Origin: Molanna angustata
Lineage: Eukaryota > Arthropoda > Insecta > Trichoptera > Molannidae
Assembly: GCA_963576475.1 (NCBI GenBank)
Contig: OY754971.1
Coordinates: 1,208,501-1,272,500, forward strand
Direction: 5' to 3'
Length of the DNA: 64,000 bases
Position numbers and translations under genes: made by a program. Position 1 is the first letter of the stretch. Each line of letters starts with the position of its first letter. This document shows positions 23,258 through 34,053 of this stretch, piece by piece. Under the pieces are notes generated by a model. That model was not told the origin of the DNA. It was given only the letters and a program-made list of their open reading frames with translations, and made no database searches.

Positions 23258-26200
23258 TTAATCACTCTCGGACAGTTTCCTTGACTTTTTTTTCTTGGCC
23301 TCCTTCTTAGAACATTCCTCGGAGAGCGTCTCCGTTGATCCAATCTGACCGGTGTCGATACACTGAAAATATTCATACTTTATTTTTAGTTTATAAGACA
23401 AAAACAAAGAGGGACTGAAAGTATTTATTTTAAACACTATTTTAATTTTGTTAAAAGTAATAACTAAAAATAATCTTATACTATAATTTAAGCAAGTTTC
23501 ATAATTTAATAAATTGAATGATTGAACCCTTTCTTGCATTCTGTAAAAATGGCATAGAACCAAATGGCATGATTATTGGAATTATTGCCAAATGGCATAG
23601 AACCCAGGAAACTGGAAAAGAAATCAAACAACTTACCAATATGCCACAGCAATTGTCATATGTAACTTGAACATTTGTATCTTTCATAAAATAAACAAGA
23701 TAGTATATTTCTTGGTATGTATACAATCAAACGATAAGTAACTAGTTGCATGTAACACATGAGATCCAACTGTCGACAGCGATAGTATGTATAGTTGAAG
23801 AATAAGTACCAAACCCATAAATACAAATTATTTATTATTTTATGATATTTAGTTTTCTATACAACACATGTACCTAGGTAGTCAAGATAGGATAGTATGG
23901 AGGTCAGTCTTTTTTTCCTACCCGGCATATGAAAACAGCATGATGGTATATGTATATTGTATGTTTAGAGATGAAGTATCAAACTATTAAGTCTTCTTTG
24001 ATATTGTGTATAGGTGACTACCATACAAATTGTATGAAGCGATGTCGTCACTAAATTCAATTTTTATAAAAATTGTTAAAAAAAATTTGAGATGTACTGC
24101 TACAATGTTAATATTTTTTATATAAAATTAAATTATCTAGTTGGGGTGTTTCGGCTTTTTTCGATATTTAAAAAAAAAATGGAAATATAGGCAGTTAAAC
24201 TCATAAATTTATCATAAAAAAAATACTTTTCTTAATAAAAAATGTTTGTAAAAAATAAAATAAAAATTCAAAAGTTGATAACCCCTGACTGAAACAAAAA
24301 TTCAAAAATCCGAGTATAAAAGTTTTGTAGGCCTATAACTGTTTATATATTCTGAAATTTTAGGCTCTGTAAATTGAGCGGATCAAAAGTTATAAGGGGG
24401 GGGACGGACACACACACAGACACACAGACACACACACACACAGACACACGAAATGTTCTACTCCGAATTCTGAGTAAATCCGTGTATGGAACATATATGC
24501 TGCGAAGCCTCTAGGTTGGTGTTTTTTGACTTCAAAGATGGAAAAGCCGTGAAAAAAGTAGACCTCTCCATACAATTCTCGCGTATTCTGGCTTGATACA
24601 TTGTCGATATGTTAAGAGAACAAAGTTCTCCTGAACAAATCGACAGTTGGAATATATATTTTTTTTAAATATTGAGGTTAAGCATTTATACTAAGGACCT
24701 TCGTTATTTAGTGAGTTGGATATCTGACTCCTAAGCCAAAAGTCCCAGATTCGATTCTCAGTGGAGACACAATTTTTCACTGTGATTTCAGTCTAGATTT
24801 GTGAGACGGTAATATCCTAAATCTCCAGAATGTGGCAACTTGTTATTGGATGTATGTTAATTTGATATTGGGTGTATGTTGTTTGGATGTATGTTAATTT
24901 GATATTGGGTGTATGTTTTTTTGGATGTATGTTAATTTGATATTGGGTATATGTTTGTTTGGATGTATGTTAATTTGATATTGGGTGTAAATTGTTTGGA
25001 TGTATGTTAATTTGATATTGGGTGTATGTTTGTTTGGATGTATGTTAATTTGATATTGGGTGTATGTTTGTTGCCTGAGAAAATAAAAAACTTACATCAG
25101 CTATGCTGATCCTAGTGGACATGATCTGATCAGGGTTTCTCCACGGCATGAAGAAGGGTTGGGGAGAGGCTGCCTTCCAAGCGGGGTACTGTCTCGACAC
25201 GGCGTGAAGACGTTTGGCCATTTTAGGGCCCAGTTCGCAGGTCACGGCGTTCACCAGCCAGGCGGGCAGTCGACCTCGGGGGTCTGTGCGGGAGACATAC
25301 GAGACACGAGCGCCTCGTTCACTACCTCGCACCACCCAACCAGTCAACTGGGATATGGCTCTGAAAATGCAAAAAATTCAATTGTGGTATAAGGCGCATA
25401 ATAAAACTTATCACCTCAGATGGTTGGGACATTTCCAGCGCATGAATGTGAACCGAGTCCGGAAGAAGAACCTCAACACATGACCAGATGAGAGAGGAAG
25501 ATCCAAATTAAGGTGGATTGATGGTATAGAAAGGAACTTGAAAGCAATCAGTGCAACTAATTGGAAGGTGCGGGCAATGGACCGGGTGGGATGGCAGAAA
25601 GTTGAGGAAGCCAAGGCCCATAATGGTCATTGGTGATGATAATGATAAGGCACATAATAAGATTTCTATCAGAAAGGTAAACATAACCAGAGACGAATAA
25701 TTCTTTAGGTTAATTTGCCATATAACTAAATATGATTCATTAATTCATACCATCCAACATATCCCACAATATGGAGTTAGTCTCCAGAATGTAGCAACTT
25801 GTTATTAGGTGTGTTAAGTTTATGTTTGATGTAGAAACTGTTGCTAGAGAAGCAATATGAAATAATAATAAAATACAATACATTCAGAATGTGTTGTGAA
25901 CCTAATTGTTGAACTATGTGAGATGTTATTGTTGCCTGCTGTATTTTCAATTAACGTACACTTACGGGACATCCAAAGACGATGATAATAGAAAAGAGTG
26001 GATGCACTACTCGAAGCCATCTATGACAGAATGAAGACAATGATAATAAAGGATGCACTACTCGAAGCCATCTATGACAGAATGAAGACAATGATAATAA
26101 AGGATGCACTACTCGAAGCCATCTATGACAGAATGAAGACAATGATAATAAAGGATGCACTACTCGAAGCCATCTATGACAGAATGAAGACAATGATAAT

Positions 26201-29200
26201 AAAGGATGCACTACTCGAAGCCATCTATGTCATAATGAAGACAATGATAATAAAGGATGCACTACTCGAAGCCATCTATGACAGAATGAAGACAATGATA
26301 ATAAAGGATGCACTACTCGAAGCCATCTATGACAGAATGAAGATAATGATAATAAAGGATGCACTACTCGAAGCCATCTATGACAGAATGAAGACAATGA
26401 TAATAAAGGATGCACTACTCGAAGCCATCTATGTCATAATGAAGACAATGATAATAAAGGATGCACTACTCGAAGCCATCTATGACAGAATGAAAATGAA
26501 ATAACTGACAGTGATTGTATGAGTGAAAGCCTGAGATATTAAAAAGTAGTATTAAAGTTAGTAGGCTATAGTAATATGCCATAAGGTTGAAGTGTCCAGA
26601 GCGAATTGACTACAGTACATTCAAGAGCTGTTTCCGGGAAAAAAGATACATTGGAGGCAACTCACACTTGGGTCTTCTGGACCATAGAGTAACAACTGCC
26701 TAAACTATCCACTATGTAATTAATTTAGTAGGCTTTATGTAATACGCCATACGGTTGAAGTGTCGAGAGCGAGTTGACTACAGTACGTTCAAGAGCTGTT
26801 TCCAAGAAATGTGGGAGGCAACTCAGACTCAGGTCTTCTGGACCACAGAGTAACAACTCCCTAAAGGAGTTGGATCGATGCTATAGTGTGAGTGGTCCAA
26901 TTAAGTGGAATAGATTGCCTCCAGATGTCCGCGGTGCACAAAGCAAGACACTATATCTAAAGGATTGAAAACATCATTGTTTCGTAGAGCAACATAAGAC
27001 AGAATATAAGCGTCCTTGGAATGATTCCGAATCATTAAACAGCGCTATATAAATTATTTATATTATTATTATTATTATATACACAAAAACATCATATAAC
27101 GAAACTAATAATGTGCTGTGCACTCGCATACATGATACCTGTAGATAAATCATAAATCTTTACTTTCCGACTGAATAGGAGATGAAAAAGGAACTTAATG
27201 GGTGGTTAGGCCTAGTACAAGATTAATCAGAACCATCTGACATCTAGGACATGAAGAGTCTTTTCATGTTAATCGTCTTGGGATGGTCATAGACAAGATA
27301 GCCTTGAGTTAAAATAAAAGAATACAAAACAAAAAGGAAACATATTTATTTAAAATGGTTTCCTGTTTATAATGTATTTGTTAGAGCGAGTAAGTAATTG
27401 GTGGCAATGAATAAGCAAGATAAACTGAGTTGTCATATGAATACAAACATTGACATTATATGTATTTATACAAGCAAATGTTATATATAACGGCATGGAG
27501 CAATATTATGACTAAATTATTAGACATTGTTTAATAATATTATCACCTCAAAAGAGTATGAAGAAATATACATATTATAATATTGTTTCCATAAAACAAA
27601 GGAAAAGTTGCTACACATATAAATATACCAATCTAGTTAATATCTGTTGTAATTTTGTAGTTTCTATAAACTGCGACGGCCATTTGCAATGTCCATCAAC
27701 AGAGACTGGGATAAACCCTAAAAAGTGTATGGACTTAATTTGGAAAATCCATGTTTCTCAAATGGACAGCTACATGTATGTGGCCTTGTCATGCATCGAA
27801 AAATCTTCTAAATTAATCATCTACACACTAGATGGAAAAAAACTTGTGTATCCAATAGCACATCAATAAACACACATTCTTTCTTTCAGTAACATTACAA
27901 CATTGCCGGGTACTCGCTAGTTAATTTATAAACCTTATGAAATGGGCCAGATTTGGTAAATTTACAAAGCAAGTTTTATTTCAGTTAATCAGATATTTAT
28001 TTTATTTTACATTACTTCTCAGGCAACTAACAGGTACAATGTCTAATATTAATTTAACACGCATCCAATAACAAGTTCTGCCACATTATGGAGACTTAAG
28101 ATATTAATCGTCTCACAGAACCAGTCTGAAAACACAATTAAAAACTGTACCTCTACCGGGAATCAAACCCGGGACCTTTGGATCAGCAAGCAGACACCTA
28201 GCCAACTGAGCCACGCAAAGCCGACATGTGCGAATAACACCACAATTGCATAATCACGTATTGCTGACAAAAGATATCATATAACATCTCTTCTTAAGAG
28301 GCTATAGTATATTTTGAAAATAATTTCCTTAATGCCCTCAAAAGATAAGTCTTTGAAATAATGAGCAGTTTGTATTTACATTTTTATTCTTCTGCATGAG
28401 TTTTTAGAATTTTGAATTTGTTTAATACATTTCTTGTAAAATTAATTTTAGTAAAACCCTTATTTATTTTTTATTGTAAGTAACTAAAAAACTACAATGC
28501 CTATGAAGTACATTTTTACTTCGATAGAAAGAGAATATGAAAATCTACCGGCTGAGTCTCTAAATTTTACCTTTTTTTTAGCACGAAAAAATGTTATATA
28601 TATCACATATTAGGTGATATACAATATTTTTTCATGTTTCATACATTAGAAGGAATTTAGTGTGCATTTTTGTGTACATCCGTATACCCAGGGTATACAA
28701 GGGCCTTAACAAACTACACTGGTTGAAAATGTCCAGAACAAGTAGACTATAAGATATACCTGATGGTGTTTAAGGCTCTGAATAACTTGGCTCCACATTA
28801 CATCCAAGAACTGTGTCAATAGAATGTTCCATCAGGAAGACAGCATTACATTGAGATCATCTGGATCACAGAGTACCGACTATTTAAAGAAATTGGACAA
28901 TGTCAATAACGCGGCCTACTATGAAGCCTTTGAAGTGGAATAAATTGCCCCCAGACTACTTAAGACTGGTATGATTCTGTGAGCCAACAATTAAGCTATA
29001 GCGCCCTTTGAATGATTGTACATATATCACTAAACGGAGCTTTATAAATTATTATTATTATTAGGGCTATTACAAAATAGATTTAGTATTTATTTTTTAA
29101 TTAATTACATAAATGAATTACCTTACAAATCCTTTCTTTGGTGGATAATCCTTGTGAAACACGGAATGATTTAATATCATTTGCTCATCGCCGGTGTCCA

Positions 29201-31646
29201 GCCAAGAACGCTGCAGAACAAAATCCCTGTTTTTCAACGGTGATGGACATGACACTGAAAATACAAAAATTGATATGTTATATGTATACATATTATACCT
29301 ACCCAATGTAAGGTGTCTTTTTTATATATATCTATTCTGATTCTGTCAAAATGTTTCACATCACATTAGAGTCCGTGAGTTCATTTCAACTTTCATTCAT
29401 ATCTGAATGTAGGTACTTGATAATCCATAAAGATGAAAGATATAAAAATAAAAAATAATATTGAATGTTCCCTATTGTTTATAAATATTTGTTCTGTATG
29501 TATGTGTTACAAGACTCACTATATAAATATTGCATTGATACATTATTGAATATATATTTTGTGACATAAGTACACACCATCTTGTAATATACACTTTGAT
29601 ATGTGACTTTAAGGAAAAAAATGGGTCAACTGTGATATTCTATATAAATAACATACATATGTAAATTACATATATGACTATTTGTAACATATCTAGCTGT
29701 TGAAAATAAAGGGGAAAAATTTGAATGAATATAATTATTTTTCTGTTTTACAAATGGGAAAAATGAAATAAAAAAGGGGATAATGATATTAGAGGAAGCA
29801 ATGAGAAGAGCTAAATAGAATTTACTTAATGAAATGGAATGTAAATTAAAAATTCAAGGGGAAGAATGTAATGGGAAAATAAAATAGAATTTTATGGGAA
29901 AAATAAAATGGAATATAATGTGGAAAAATAAAATGGTATGTAATGCGGAAAAATAAAATGGAATGTAATGCGGAAAAATAAAATGAAATGTAATGCGGAA
30001 AAATAAAATGGAATGTAATGCGGAAAAATAAAATGAAATGTAATGCGGAAAAATAAAATGGAATGTAATGCAGAAAAATAAAATGGAATATAATGCGGAA
30101 AAATAAAATGGAATATAATGCGGAAAAATAAAATGGAATATAATGCGGAAAAATAAAATGGTATGTGATGCGGAAAAATAAAATGGAATGTAATGCGGAA
30201 AAATAAAATGGAATGTAATGCGGAAAAATAAAATGGAATGTAATGCAGAAAAATAAAATGGAATATAATGCGGAAAAATAAAATGGAATATAATGCGGAA
30301 AAATAAAATGGAATGTAATGCGGAAAAATAAAATGGAATGTAATGCAGAAAAATAAAATGGAATATAATGCGGAAAAATAAAATGGAATGTAATGCAGAA
30401 AAATAAAATGGAATATAATGCGGAAAAATAAAATGGAATATAATGCGGAAAAATAAAATGGAATGTAATGCGGAAAAATAAAATGGAATGTAATGCGGAA
30501 AAATAAAATGGAATGTAATGCAGAAAAATAAAATGGAATATAATGCGGAAAAATAAAATGAAATATAATGCGGAAAAATAAAATGGAATATAATGCGGAA
30601 AAATAAAATGGAATATAATGCGGAAAAATAAAATGGTATGTAATGCGGAAAAATAAAATGGAATGTAATGCGGAAAAATAAAATGAAATGTAATGCGGAA
30701 AAATAAAATGGAATGTACCTACCTAATGTGGAAAAATAAAATGGAATATAATGCGGAAAAATAAAATGGAATGTAATGTGAAAAAATAAAATTGAATGTA
30801 ATGCAGAAAAATAAAATGGAATCTAATGCGATTAATGAAATATAGAATGTAATGGGAAGAACAAAATAGAATATAAAAAAAATAATGGATTATAATGTAA
30901 CTGTAATGAAAAACTCTTGTGCATTTTTACTAAATTTTCACCTGAAAGCAAATAAAAAATGGGACATGTTATAGTGAATTTCAACAATGTGAAGAAAGCC
31001 ACCTATATTCAGGATTCATATTCTCCAATCATTGTTATCTGCTGTGGTATCCTTTTACAGAAAAAAATCAGATCTAAATAAAATAAAATCTATGACAAGT
31101 CTGGCAGTCGCTGGCTCTTGGTCTATAACATTTTTGTGAAAAATGCCAACCCAGTAATTCTGCATAGAATAATTCCAAGATAACAGACAATGGAACAATA
31201 AAACAGTTAATTAAGCATAATATTTACTTATCAAATCCAAATATCTATCATAAAACCACATTTTTAATTAATGTTTGTAGGTATACTAAAAATGAACTAA
31301 TAATATACCTAGTTAGATAAATAATAAATTGAATCTTACTAGCATAGTAACCAATATCATTGTTGATATTGAGATATCCTATGTCTTGTGACGATATCAT
31401 GTGTGTATCCCATTCCTTCCTGTAATCTGGATCATGCAATACATCATATACTGTAGCTGGATCCACTTCAGTAAACACTGCTATTATTTTGATCAGCTTG
31501 AAATTGCATTTGTCATCTGTCGCTTTGGTAAACACCTGAATGTCAGGTTTATTGTACTCCAACTTCCATCCGACGTGGTTGTCCACAAGATCTTTAAGCT
31601 TCCAGAAGTCATTGTCTTCCGCAACTCTCACTATTCCTACCTCCAT
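23258..31646 (-). CDS. STARD10: STARD10-like START-domain lipid-transfer protein, 4 coding exons, 269 aa
   Basis: Coding exons on the minus strand are 31646-31340, 29254-29122, 25360-25096 and 23362-23258 (stop included), 810 nt in all. Every junction is GT-AG (donors gtaaga, gtaatt, gtaagt; acceptors tttcag) and all phases join, giving 269 residues. The START domain covers roughly residues 12-215. Landmarks shared with vertebrate STARD10 are [10 protein letters not shown] at 71-80, [16 protein letters not shown] from 105, and the [13 protein letters not shown] segment in exon 3. The family binds and moves phospholipids between membranes; the exact ligand cannot be read here. Exon 4 adds a short lysine-rich tail ([16 protein letters not shown]) that may contact acidic membranes or partners, which is inference. 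I chose ATG 31646 because the open frame above it has no other ATG before an in-frame stop. A 19-codon upstream ORF ends overlapping this ATG. Introns 1-3 are full of repeats. Orthology is strong; the 5' end is less certain. Confidence 0.93.
23742..24650 (-). mobile_element. HINE/DINE-1-like non-autonomous Helentron element, copy 1
   Basis: Lies in STARD10 intron 3. In element sense (minus) it opens CCAACTGTCGA, carries a (GTGTCT)n-type microsatellite at about 24408-24447, repeats the terminal 11-mer inverted near its 3' end (TCGACAGTTGG), then has a small hairpin CATGT-GTT-ACATG and stops at CTAG. Sub-terminal inverted repeats, a central microsatellite, a 3' hairpin and T flanking both ends are the HINE/DINE-1 layout. 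No helicase is encoded. Confidence 0.8.
24690..25088 (+). mobile_element. tRNA-derived SINE with expanded 3' tail, abutting STARD10 exon 3
   Basis: The head has A-box-like TTAGTGAGTTGG and B-box AGATTCGATTCTC, then the shared body CTCCAGAATGTGGCAACTTG. The tail is a minisatellite of about six 37-bp units (24838-25075), each with GGATGTATGTTAATTTGA, and ends GTTGCCTGAGAAA. It stops within a few bases of the exon 3 splice donor (25095). Confidence 0.8.
25405..25646 (+). mobile_element. RTE-like LINE tail 44 bp upstream of STARD10 exon 3
   Basis: A TSD of about 14 bp, AAGGCRCATAATAA, at 25391-25404 and 25647-25660 (one mismatch). The 242-bp insert reads [17 protein letters not shown] and [14 protein letters not shown] in plus frames with a stop between. 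It ends in GATGATAATGAT. It lies antisense in intron 2. Confidence 0.85.
25775..25880 (+). repeat. SINE 3' fragment
   Basis: Shares CTCCAGAATGTAGCAACTTG and the tail with the SINEs at 24690 and 49100; the tRNA head is absent. Confidence 0.6.
26001..26500 (+). repeat. 51-bp minisatellite, 10 units, open in frame
   Basis: Ten units starting GATGCACTACTCGAAGCCAT. Because 51 is divisible by 3, the plus strand stays open (25998-26504) as a 17-residue repeat [17 protein letters not shown]; the minus strand is open too. Units 5 and 9 carry GTCATA in place of GACAGA, a four-unit spacing. It lies in STARD10 intron 2, antisense to the gene, so it is not an exon of it. Confidence 0.95.
26560..27080 (+). 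mobile_element. CR1/L2-like LINE 3' end
   Basis: The plus frame near 26810-26968 reads [16 protein letters not shown] then [16 protein letters not shown], the usual C-terminal WN.LPPD.R motif of CR1/L2-type ORF2. The 3' end GCGCTATATAAATTATTTAT runs into (ATT)n at 27058-27078. Part of the domain is repeated upstream (26590-26700), so two partial copies or an internal duplication are present. Confidence 0.7.
27081..28010. other. Intronic, unassigned
   Basis: A 103-codon plus frame at 27558-27869 has no recognised motif and is probably chance. Nothing else is seen. Confidence 0.5.
28015..28235 (-). mobile_element. tRNA-derived SINE, near full length
   Basis: The reverse complement has A-box GTGGCTCAGTTGGCTAGG, B-box GGTTTGATTCCCGG, a body with CATAATGTGGCAGAACTTG, and the end GTTGCCTGAGAAGTAATG. 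Same family as 49100-49315. Lies in STARD10 intron 2 in the gene's sense. Confidence 0.8.
28690..29065 (+). mobile_element. CR1/L2-like LINE 3' end
   Basis: Decayed plus frames give [19 protein letters not shown] and [10 protein letters not shown] with stops and shifts. It ends CTTTATAAATTATTATTATT. Same family as 26560 and 46325. Confidence 0.65.
29860..30845 (+). repeat. 25-bp minisatellite, about 37 units, in STARD10 intron 1
   Basis: Head-to-tail copies of AATGCGGAAAAATAAAATGG plus five bases. Variants include CAG for CGG and GAATATA for GAATGTA in mosaic order, with degraded units at both edges. Confidence 0.97.
31020..31170 (+). repeat. Interspersed repeat fragment, shared with 2035-2180
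   Basis: Common blocks include GTGGTATCCTTTTACAGAA and CTGGCAGTCGCTGGCTCTTG. Class unknown. Confidence 0.55.
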
Positions 31647-31705
31647 CACCTCGAACGGCGGCCAGAGATGCTCTTTGTCGTTTTCAAACTTCGCTTCCGA
31701 GTCAT
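31646..31705 (-). promoter_or_regulatory. 19-codon upstream ORF overlapping the STARD10-like start codon
   Basis: On the minus strand an ATG at 31705 (A at -3) opens a 19-residue basic, Arg/Lys-rich frame. Its TGA (31648-31646) shares one base with the main ATG (31646-31644) in the arrangement TGATG. If transcription starts above 31705, ribosomes would meet this uORF first, and it could lower or condition translation of the main frame. Only the sequence layout is seen; the regulatory role is inference. Confidence 0.45.
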
Positions 31706-31709
31706 TATT

Positions 31710-32325
31710 TGGTTAATTAATTGGGTAAACTCTGTTTCCACAGACGCGATCACAACCACACGGAGTGTGCACACCGCGGTTGATTAGATATGATATCTCG
31801 TCTTTTGTAACTTTACCGCAGCCCCTCGCGATTTATCGCAGTTTCGACACGACAAAATCGATACACGGTGCAGTGGCCGTTCACGAGCGACACCTAACAC
31901 GGCAATATTGCAACAGGTTCACTATTGCAGAAACATTGAATGCCTTTCACTCTTATCATTGTTGCTTTATCAATTATCACTAAACATTAAACATATTTTA
32001 CTCGGTATCGGCGGACGAAGAAGTTCTAACTGCGTTAATTAATTATCACTATTTTAAATTGAAGAAACAAATACAAATTAATAATTATTTACACGAGTTT
32101 TAGTACATATGGTAGCCTGCAACATTAATTTCTGAAAGTAAAATTTTTAAATATATTTTCTAAATGTCAAACTTGTAGTTTTCCTCGGTAAAACATAGTG
32201 CGATTGCGCAATTTTATGTCGCGGGAAATTCTACTTATCCAATCATCGTGTGATATCGAAAACGCGGTAAATTTGAATCTACATACGTATACAAAATATT
32301 TTGTCTTCTTGGTTTCAATTCATAT
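31710..32325. other. Intergenic, upstream of STARD10-like gene
   Basis: Probably holds the 5' UTR and promoter of the minus-strand gene. 31740-31920 is GC-richer. No gene is seen; plus-strand frames here lie antisense to exon 1 and its leader. Confidence 0.4.
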
Positions 32326-32329
32326 TCTT

Positions 32330-32630
32330 TGGTTTCAATGTAGGGGATTGGTAGGCAGCAAAGCAATGAATCGGGGACTTGCTCTGCAAGTTGTTCCCTC
32401 AACTCTTCCCTCCAAGATAATTGATCTTGTGTTGCAATATATTATGTCTTATGTGCCTGGTTTCTTCAATTTTGCTGAGAACCTCATCATTTGTAATATG
32501 GGCCCTCCAAAATATGTTAAGTATTCGTCAGTAGTTACACATCTCGAATGCCTCCAATCTTTTACGGTCTCTTTCACCTATGCACAATCATGTAGCTATC
32601 CGTAAGTATTATATACTATTTTCATTTAGT
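32330..32630 (-). pseudogene. LINE tail remnant
   Basis: Minus-strand pieces read RLEAFEMCNY, RILNIFWRAHITNDEVL and ILEGRVEGT, matching the EAFEMW..RMLRISW...NTEVL module seen at 43785. Several stops. Confidence 0.5.
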
Positions 32631-32829
32631 AAAATTCTACACACAATCTTTACTAGACTTTTTGGAGTTTAAGGTCCATGTTGAAAAAGATCTTGGATTT
32701 TTTGTCTAATCAATGTTAATATTTAATTTGAAGTTTTATAAATAATTAATATGGATCAGTATTTATGATTTCAAAAATTCTGAAAAAATAATTGGATCTA
32801 CGAAATATTATTTACTAGTTGCATGTTAA

Positions 32830-33140
32830 CAGGGCCGGATAAATGTGTTTTTGCGCCCGTAGCAATATATTTCAATCCGCCCCCCTCCATTTTATTTTGG
32901 AATTTTAAATGTAGAACAATTCAAAATTATTTAAAATTACATCGGGTCTAAAATGACTAAGCGGGATTTTTTACATATACACCATTATGCCGAGCCTCTA
33001 TCCGGGTGCGCAAAGAGAACCGAGCGCCATACCTGCGAATTTTTGATTTATATAATTAACATTTTAGAATTTTAAGCGCCCTTTTTAAGACACCGCCCTG
33101 ACTTCTTGTTCCTGATTGTTCTATGATTTATCCGGCCCTG
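32830..33140. mobile_element. hAT-like MITE nested in HINE copy 2
   Basis: Perfect 15-bp terminal inverted repeats CAGGGCCGGATAAAT. It interrupts the HINE near its CTAG end; flanks TGCATGTTAA and TGCATGTAAC suggest an 8-9 bp duplication with one indel. No transposase; the interior has runs of C. Confidence 0.8.
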
Positions 33141-33510
33141 TGCATGTAACACATGAGATCCAACTGTCGATGGCGATAGTATGTATGTATAGATGAAGAA
33201 TATGTACCATAAACACAAATTAATAAATATTATAAGATATTTTGTTTTCTATATAAAACATGTAGGTATGTATGTCAGTATAGGATAGTATGGAGGTCAG
33301 TCTGTTGTTCCTACCCAAAATATGAAAACAGCATGATGTATGTTTGTAGATTAATTAGGTATCAAACTATTGAGTGAGATATTGTGTAGTGTTTACTGCC
33401 TTACAAATTGCATGAAACGATGTCGTCACTAAATTCAATTTTTATAAAAATTGTTAAAATAGGTTTGATATGCGCTTACTACTACAATGCTACTGTATCA
33501 TACTATTGAG

Positions 33511-34053
33511 TAGTGTCCGACCGAAACAGGATTTTCTACTGAAACCGAAACCGAACCCGAATCTTCGGTATCTCTCTCAGTTTCGGCCGAAACCGAAACT
33601 TTTTTAGACAGTTAAAAATCTATTGTTTACTGAAATTTGGCTTATTGACAGTTAACGCGTGTTCAATGAAATAAAAAAAAACAATACTTGAAGTAAGTAT
33701 GTGGAAAAACATTTTTTATTTCTGCTTATAAAAAATACGAAATATCATTAATAAATTAATAGATTACTTTAGTAATCGTAATTAAAAAAGCCTTATATTG
33801 TACGCTAAAAAAGTAGTTTTTCTACATTTTTTTTTCTACGACTCACAGATAATATGGAAGTAAACTTTCAGTATACTTCTACGACTCAACTGATTGATTA
33901 TCGCAGGTGACACTCGAGTCACGTACTTACCCGAAGTCAGTTCGTGCGGCCGAAGGTTCGGCATATTTTCTGCCGAAACCGAAACTGATGCCGAAACTAG
34001 ATTTTATTGCCGAAACTTGACGAAACCGAAACCGAACCTTCGGTCGGTCACTA
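33511..34053. mobile_element. hAT-like MITE with perfect 8-bp TSD, nested in HINE copy 2
   Basis: Ends TAGTGTCCGACCGAA and, inverted, TAGTGACCGACCGAA. The duplication CTATTGAG lies at 33503-33510 and 34054-34061. Sub-terminal regions are packed with CCGAAACCGAAA-type repeats. 543 bp, no transposase. Confidence 0.92.

Noticed and set aside
24390..24575. HINE-encoded small protein, similar frame in copy 2 (34566-34802)
   Set aside because: The similarity follows from the copies being related; the frame runs into the microsatellite and is not kept in all copies.
25998..26504. 168-codon repeat protein
   Set aside because: A minisatellite whose unit length is a multiple of three; open on both strands, inside an intron.
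27558..27869. 103-codon frame as a gene
   Set aside because: No family motif, intronic, composition matches AT-rich noncoding DNA.
29118..29306. Independent 62-codon minus frame
   Set aside because: It is exon 2 of the STARD10-like gene plus intron read-through.
25951..30845. Tandem arrays as CRISPR
   Set aside because: Units abut with no unique spacers and the genome is eukaryotic.
32198..32605. 135-codon plus frame as a gene
   Set aside because: The opposite strand carries recognisable LINE tail pieces, so this is a shadow.
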